Below, one piece after another: positions 6,336-9,683 of a stretch of DNA of 9,683 nt. The notes under the pieces were generated by a model. It did not search any database. It saw only the letters and a list, made by a program, of their open reading frames with translations, and was not told the DNA's origin. A program made the position numbers and the translations under genes. How positions within the stretch are numbered: the first letter of the stretch is position 1; each line of letters starts with the position of its first letter. Source of the stretch: Lysobacterales bacterium CG02_land_8_20_14_3_00_62_12 (GTDB lineage Bacteria > Pseudomonadota > Gammaproteobacteria > Xanthomonadales > Ahniellaceae); contig PEUI01000330.1 of NCBI GenBank assembly GCA_002785585.1, positions 1 to 9,683 on the forward strand. The letters are read 5' to 3'.

Positions 6336-6752
6336 TCATGCGAGTTTGGCGTACACCCAACCCAGCACGGCGCCAAAAATGACGTGCAGCAGCAAGGTCA
6401 TCATCGGCGCCATGATTCCCAGGCTCATGGCAAACATACCCATGGCCATCATCGGCATTACCAGCAACATCATCATCAACCAACCGACCACGCCCAGGAC
6501 AATGCCCTTGGTGGTAGCAGTAGACCCCGGCAACACCCCATAAAGCACAGCAAATCCGATACCGTAGGCGAGCGCGCCGATCATGAGGTGCGCCAACCAG
6601 CCCATCATTATCGACCCGCCCATTTTCATGCTGAGCATGGCGATGATGTCGAGTTCCGGCATCACCCCCATCATGCCCTTGGCAAACATCAGCATCGACA
6701 ACACCAGCGTTGCCAGCAAACCTGCGATCACTCCACGCGCGTACTTGTTCAT
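6336..6752 (-). CDS. DUF6789 family Met-rich integral membrane protein
   Basis: 138 aa with four predicted transmembrane helices (about residues 6-25, 48-70, 81-103, 110-134). The family pattern is clear: short N-terminus and a first helix followed by KGMMGVMPELDIIAML, then GWLAHLMIGALAYGIGFA, a PGST..TKGIVLG turn, and APMMTLLLHVIFGAVLGWVYA at the end. By my count 24 of 138 residues are Met, with clusters such as WLMMMLLVMPMMAMGMF. A strong Shine-Dalgarno site (GGAGAGGAAA directly before ATG) fixes the start at 6752; the upstream extension of the frame is not coding-like. Function is unknown for this family. It is divergent from the MAPEG gene, with 247 nt between them, and convergent with the flavin oxidoreductase across the palindromic repeat. 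Confidence 0.85.
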   Translation of the reverse strand: MNKYARGVIAGLLATLVLSMLMFAKGMMGVMPELDIIAMLSMKMGGSIMMGWLAHLMIGALAYGIGFAVLYGVLPGSTATTKGIVLGVVGWLMMMLLVMPMMAMGMFAMSLGIMAPMMTLLLHVIFGAVLGWVYAKLA

Positions 6753-6762
6753 TTTCCTCTCC
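6753..6762 (-). promoter_or_regulatory. Strong ribosome binding site of the DUF6789 gene
   Basis: Read on the minus strand, GGAGAGGAAA sits immediately before the ATG at 6752 and decides this start over the upstream in-frame ATGs. Confidence 0.6.
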
Positions 6763-6963
6763 CGATAGAACCGCCCGGAATGAGCGGTATTATTTTGGTT
6801 CCAAGCTGCATGGGCTGGACACCCGTCCGAGCAAGGACAAAACCGCAGCATACGCTTCGCGGCCACCACCCGAAACCGCAGAGCGGGCTTGCCAATCGGC
6901 ACGCCAGCCACCGCCAAACCATGGCGAACCGTGGCAATCCGCCCGAGCAGATGCCAACATCGT

Positions 6964-6969
6964 TATAGT
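6964..6969 (+). promoter_or_regulatory. Possible -10 box of the MAPEG gene
   Basis: TATAGT occurs 30 nt before the ATG at 7000, within an otherwise GC-rich 247-nt divergent spacer (6753-6999). No convincing -35 box is visible at normal spacing. Apart from this, an ACCGC/GCGGT inverted repeat at 6770-6788 near the DUF6789 start is the only structure I noticed in the spacer. Confidence 0.3.
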
Positions 6970-6999
6970 CTGACTTTACTCTTGTCTGGAGCCCAGCCC

Positions 7000-7398
7000 A
7001 TGCCCTTGCACGCCGCCTTGATTACGCTGCTGACGATACTGGTCTTGTTGATCGCCGCGATTGCCGTCGGCCGCGCCCGCGGCAAGTTCGGCATTCACGC
7101 ACCGGCGACTACCGGCAATGCGGATTTCGAGCGCGTGTTCCGTGCGCAGATGAATAGCCAGGAAGCGACGCTGATGTTTCTGCCGACGTTGTGGCTGGCG
7201 GCGCAGTATTCGCCGTTTCCGCCGATGGTGGTGGCGGCGCTGGGCTACCTTTGGGTGCTCGGCCGACTCTGGTATCTGCTCGGTTACTGGCAGGCGGCGG
7301 GCAAGCGCGAAGGTGGTTTTGTGGTCGGTTTCGTGACTTGGTTGTTGCTGTTCTTGGTGGCGCTGATCGGTGTCGGCAAGCAGTGGCTGGCGCTCTGA
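7000..7398 (+). CDS. MAPEG family membrane protein
   Basis: 132 aa with four transmembrane helices (about residues 5-24, 57-72, 75-95, 107-126). MAPEG proteins are trimeric membrane enzymes, several of which use glutathione to detoxify electrophiles or lipid peroxides; bacterial members are mostly uncharacterised. Family features seen are FERVFRAQMNSQEATLMFLPTLWLA (R48, Q50, N52, E55) between the first and second helices and LGRLWYLLGYWQ (R89, Y92, Y96), the usual glutathione-site region. GGAG at 6988-6991 supports the ATG at 7000 over the upstream open frame. It ends 1 nt before the stop of the convergent small membrane protein gene. Its pairing with glutathione is a family inference. Confidence 0.9.
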   Translation: MPLHAALITLLTILVLLIAAIAVGRARGKFGIHAPATTGNADFERVFRAQMNSQEATLMFLPTLWLAAQYSPFPPMVVAALGYLWVLGRLWYLLGYWQAAGKREGGFVVGFVTWLLLFLVALIGVGKQWLAL

Positions 7399-7399
7399 T

Positions 7400-7600
7400 T
7401 CAAAAGCGAAAACGCCACGGCAAAAACATCAGCAGCGCGGCGATCAACAGCAGCCAAACCCAGTAGGTCACAAAGTACGGATAGATCATCATGCCGATGC
7501 CACAAGCCATCGGCATGATCGCGCGGGTGTTGCGACCGTACAAAAAATAGCCGAGCCCGATCGAACTGATCAACAGATTAAGCAGTAGCCAGCTTTCCAT
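7400..7600 (-). CDS. Small two-helix membrane protein, last gene of the MBOAT/SGNH/usp operon
   Basis: 66 aa. Two hydrophobic segments (about residues 4-20 and 39-60) flank a short basic loop (YGRNTRAIMP), followed by CGIGMMIYPYFV and a basic end (PWRFRF). I recognise it as a type of small conserved membrane protein seen in proteobacteria, sometimes labelled amino acid transport protein, but there is no evidence for transport. Its ATG overlaps the stop of the universal stress protein gene (TGATG), so translation is probably coupled; there is no strong separate Shine-Dalgarno site. Confidence 0.78.
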   Translation of the reverse strand: MESWLLLNLLISSIGLGYFLYGRNTRAIMPMACGIGMMIYPYFVTYWVWLLLIAALLMFLPWRFRF

Positions 7601-8031
7601 CAGCGGGTCGGCACCACCAGCACCGGTACCGGCGACTTGCGCAGTATGCCGGCCGAATAGCTGCCGACCAGCACATCGTAAATCGCGCCATGGCCGTGGC
7701 TGCCAACGATGATCAGATCGACCCCAAGTCGCTCGGCCTCGAGCAGCGTAATCGCCACCGTTGGGCCACGGATCAGCAACGCCGTAGCATTGATGCCGGT
7801 GCCGCGCAGACGGTCGGCCAATTGCTGCACGGCACGATGTTCGCGGTGCAACTCTTCGGCAACCTGGCCGCGAACGACACCGGGGCCAGCGTCATAACCA
7901 ACGAAATCCGGTTCCGGTGCGGCGGCATGCAAGACAAATACTTCGGCACCGGCAGCCACCGCAACGCATCGCGCCGCCTCAATCACTTTCACCGAAACCG
8001 GCGACAGATCCACCGCCACCAAGATTTTCAT
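7600..8031 (-). CDS. Universal stress protein (UspA family)
   Basis: 143 aa, single Usp domain with the Rossmann-like fold. It starts KILVAVDLSPVS (D8 of the nucleotide site) and contains DLIIVGSHGHGAIYDVLVGS, which fits the ATP-binding G-x2-G-x9-G-S/T motif (G110, G113, G123, S124), followed by the canonical SPVPVLVVP C-terminus. It is therefore expected to bind ATP and act as a cytosolic stress regulator; its partner is unknown. Its start overlaps the SGNH gene stop as ATGA, with GGGAG upstream as a ribosome site, and its stop overlaps the next start. A Usp inside an acyl-transfer operon is unusual and may link envelope modification to stress. Confidence 0.95.
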   Translation of the reverse strand: MKILVAVDLSPVSVKVIEAARCVAVAAGAEVFVLHAAAPEPDFVGYDAGPGVVRGQVAEELHREHRAVQQLADRLRGTGINATALLIRGPTVAITLLEAERLGVDLIIVGSHGHGAIYDVLVGSYSAGILRKSPVPVLVVPTR

Positions 8032-9125
8032 CGTGCCGCTCCCACCGTTTTCCGGGCCGCGAGTTGGCCCTGAATCAAAGGGTACAGCGCGGCGGTGAAG
8101 CGGTCAGCCTCGGGCCCGCTCATGTGCGACCACTCGGGCAAGGTGTAGCCCTGCATTTCCGGGTGATCCTGAAAGTGCAGACCGATTGCCCCGCTTTGCG
8201 CGATTAGCGGATCCCAGGTCAACGCCCGCGGCGCGATATCCGGCTCGCTGATCGCGTAGTGACCCGCGTAGGGCATCTGCGCAAAGATCACCGCGACCCC
8301 ACGCGCCTGCAACTGGCGCGCCGCCGCCACCGCGCGCTCGATCTGTTTGCCGCGGGCTTCGAGGATGTGTTTACGTTTCGGCTCCGGTTCCTCGGCCAGC
8401 GGCCGCCAGTCCTGCGCCCAAATACGCCGCGCCAACTGCTGATAGTCGGGATCGTCAACCAGCTTGTCCCACAGCCGCGAATTGCGATCGCGGCCCATGT
8501 TCGACAACTTGCGCACCGCGATCCGGAACGGCACGCCGTCGCGATTGTGCAGTGGCTGGCGCCGCAGCACGGCCGGCAGCGCAAAATCAAAGTCGTAGAA
8601 AGCCAGCCAGGGTTCGATCAGCATCGACAACCGCTGGCCCGACCACTGCGCCGGCGTTTCCTTGCGAAAATTGGCAAAAGCATCGTGGCGATACTCATAG
8701 CCGGAGAAAAATAGTCCAGGTGCCACACCAACGAGCAAGGTGCCAGTGAACTTGGGGTCTGCCGCCAAATCTTCGAGCACGCCAACTGGGCTGGTGCCCT
8801 CCAGCGCCAATTGAATCGGTCGGCGACCGGCGAGCTGCTCCCATACCCCCAATTGAATATCGAACAAGGCGCGCGACGAGCCGATAATGACCACGCCATC
8901 GCCCTCGCCCCGGTCGATGCGCCGCCGTTGTTCCGCCCACAGTTCATCGGAATTGCGGTAGCCGGGCGTCACCCCTTGCGCACGCACCCAGGTTTCCCAA
9001 CCCACCATCAACAGCACCGCGATCAGCAGCGCCAGCCACGGCGCGCGACCCAGCAAGGGCAGCGGCCGCTCGAACAACACTTCGGCCACGGCGGTGGGCT
9101 CAGAACTGGAAGTAGATAAAGGCAT
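8028..9125 (-). CDS. SGNH/AlgX-like membrane-anchored hydrolase or O-acyltransferase partner of MBOAT
   Basis: 365 aa. A short cytosolic N-terminus and one membrane segment (about residues 28-47, APWLALLIAVLLMVGWETWV) place the rest in the periplasm. The SGNH core starts at VVIIGSSRALFD, with the Ser nucleophile probably S84, continues with LEGTSPVG (G110-P113) and LLVGVAPGLFF, and ends with LPEWSHMSGPEADRFT, giving the catalytic His H334. The usual D-x-S-H of such partners reads E-W-S-H here. Proteins of this type act with MBOAT transferases (AlgI/AlgX, PatA/PatB) to O-acylate or de-acylate exopolysaccharide or cell-wall sugars. The ATG at 9125 has a good AGGGAGA site and overlaps the MBOAT gene by 26 nt; its stop overlaps the usp start. 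The actual glycan substrate is unknown. Confidence 0.85.
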   Translation of the reverse strand: MPLSTSSSEPTAVAEVLFERPLPLLGRAPWLALLIAVLLMVGWETWVRAQGVTPGYRNSDELWAEQRRRIDRGEGDGVVIIGSSRALFDIQLGVWEQLAGRRPIQLALEGTSPVGVLEDLAADPKFTGTLLVGVAPGLFFSGYEYRHDAFANFRKETPAQWSGQRLSMLIEPWLAFYDFDFALPAVLRRQPLHNRDGVPFRIAVRKLSNMGRDRNSRLWDKLVDDPDYQQLARRIWAQDWRPLAEEPEPKRKHILEARGKQIERAVAAARQLQARGVAVIFAQMPYAGHYAISEPDIAPRALTWDPLIAQSGAIGLHFQDHPEMQGYTLPEWSHMSGPEADRFTAALYPLIQGQLAARKTVGAAR

Positions 9126-9683
9126 GGCTTTCTCCCTGGGTGATTAGAATCAGCCACAGCATGGCGCCCCAAACGACGCCCAGCAGCCAGCGCGGCAGCG
9201 CCATCACCACCGCGTGCAGCTCGCGATCGCGCATAAATCCATGCGCCGCCAGCATCAATAGGGTGACGCCGGTGACCTGAATCAGATCGATCATCGGCAG
9301 CACCTGCTGGCCGACCAAACTCAGGCCCAGCATGGCCTGCAACATGCGCCAGGCAGTCGCGAAATCCTGGGCGCGAAAAAATACCCAAGTGATATTGATC
9401 AGCGCATAGGTCAGCAGCCCGAGCGCCCAACGCGCGGCCCAATGCTGCCAGAGTGCGGCGCGACCAAAGCGCCCGCTCAACCAGCGTTCCGCCGACAAGT
9501 AAACACCGTGCAAACCACCCCAGACCACAAACGTCCAACTGGCGCCGTGCCAAAGCCCGCCCAGCAACATCGTCGTCATCAAGTTGGCGTAAGGCGTTGC
9601 GCAGAAATAACTTGCGCAGATTGCGCCGGACTTTCGTTCGCCTGCAAGGCGCACAAAGGGGAGCATAGTCGGACTATGTGACG
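9100..9683 (-). CDS. MBOAT family O-acyltransferase, C-terminal half (5' partial, junction with repeat)
   Basis: The MBOAT-like part runs from about 9591 down to the stop at 9100. It has NLMTTMLLGGLWHGASWTF with the catalytic His (codon 9549-9547), GGLHGVYL, TWVFFRAQDF and the family-typical C-terminus FIYFQF. MBOAT proteins such as AlgI move acyl groups across the inner membrane to glycans. Upstream of Tyr-Ala-Asn the expected family sequence (RWHISLSxWLRDYLYIPLGG) is missing: the reading frame instead runs, still open, through a copy of the palindromic repeat to the window edge. A start ATG at 9666 lies inside the repeat core and is unlikely to be genuine. The gene is therefore either interrupted by the repeat or carries it as an in-frame insertion; the window cannot show which. 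Read with the downstream SGNH, usp and small membrane protein genes as one operon. Confidence 0.7.
   Translation of the reverse strand, partial: SHSPTMLPFVRLAGERKSGAICASYFCATPYANLMTTMLLGGLWHGASWTFVVWGGLHGVYLSAERWLSGRFGRAALWQHWAARWALGLLTYALINITWVFFRAQDFATAWRMLQAMLGLSLVGQQVLPMIDLIQVTGVTLLMLAAHGFMRDRELHAVVMALPRWLLGVVWGAMLWLILITQGESHAFIYFQF
9592..9683. repeat. Palindromic dispersed repeat element, copy 2 (cut by window edge)
   Basis: It starts AGGCGTTG (9592-9599) and reaches the same centre, CATAGT-CGG-ACTATG (9664-9678). Its first 62 nt align without gaps to the reverse complement of copy 1, at about two-thirds identity by eye, including shared GATTGCG and CTGCAAGGCGC blocks. A 10-nt extra stretch (CACAAAGGGG-like) lies before the core. 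The right half lies beyond the window. It interrupts the MBOAT reading frame. Confidence 0.65.

Noticed and set aside
6179..6376. Small minus-strand open frame through the palindromic repeat
   Set aside because: It crosses a hairpin element and the end of the DUF6789 gene in a different frame; no coding signal.
6312..6968. His-rich plus-strand open frame (218 codons)
   Set aside because: It is antisense to the Met-rich DUF6789 gene; the His codons (CAT) are simply the complement of ATG codons, so it is not a metal-binding protein.
8259..8714. 151-codon plus-strand open frame opposite the SGNH gene
   Set aside because: Arg/His/Pro-rich shadow with no ribosome site and no family pattern.

Overview
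The window is GC-rich and densely coded, and every recognisable product is bacterial. Hvf/Buf-type metal-binding peptide genes, FolE2, a CybB-type cytochrome b561, an RnfC-like ferredoxin and an MBOAT/SGNH pair together point to a proteobacterium, most likely gamma- or betaproteobacterial. I cannot place it more precisely from sequence alone. There is no tRNA, rRNA, CRISPR array, transposase or phage gene. No stretch longer than about 250 bases lacks a gene.

Positions 1-2424 (+) hold the end of a bufferin/Hvf-type operon. It contains the C-terminal tail of a Cys-containing precursor, a DUF692 multinuclear non-haem iron oxidase (MNIO) that would modify its cysteines, a DUF2063 partner protein and a DoxX-family membrane protein. 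In characterised relatives the modified peptide is exported and sequesters copper in the periplasm. Convergent with it, 4 nt away (2429-3164, -), are two overlapping small genes: a 92-aa protein I do not recognise and a 154-aa protein that looks like the detached C-terminal 2x[4Fe-4S] domain plus tail of RnfC.

Positions 3324-6100 (+) carry folE2 (GTP cyclohydrolase IB, folate/pterin synthesis), a cytochrome b561 and an Old Yellow Enzyme family flavin oxidoreductase. A 139-bp near-perfectly symmetrical palindromic element (6118-6256) follows. Next come a divergent pair: a Met-rich DUF6789 membrane protein (6336-6752, -) and a MAPEG-family membrane protein (7000-7398, +).

Positions 7400-9683 (-) are one tightly packed operon, read from the right edge leftwards: an MBOAT O-acyltransferase (only its C-terminal half is in the window), an SGNH/AlgX-like periplasmic hydrolase or acyltransferase, a universal stress protein and a 66-aa two-helix membrane protein. 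All junctions overlap. At 9592 the MBOAT coding sequence runs into a second, diverged copy of the palindromic element, which continues past the window edge, so the gene may be interrupted. Both window edges lie in repetitive sequence (the low-complexity bufferin tail and the palindromic repeat), which would fit a contig broken at repeats.
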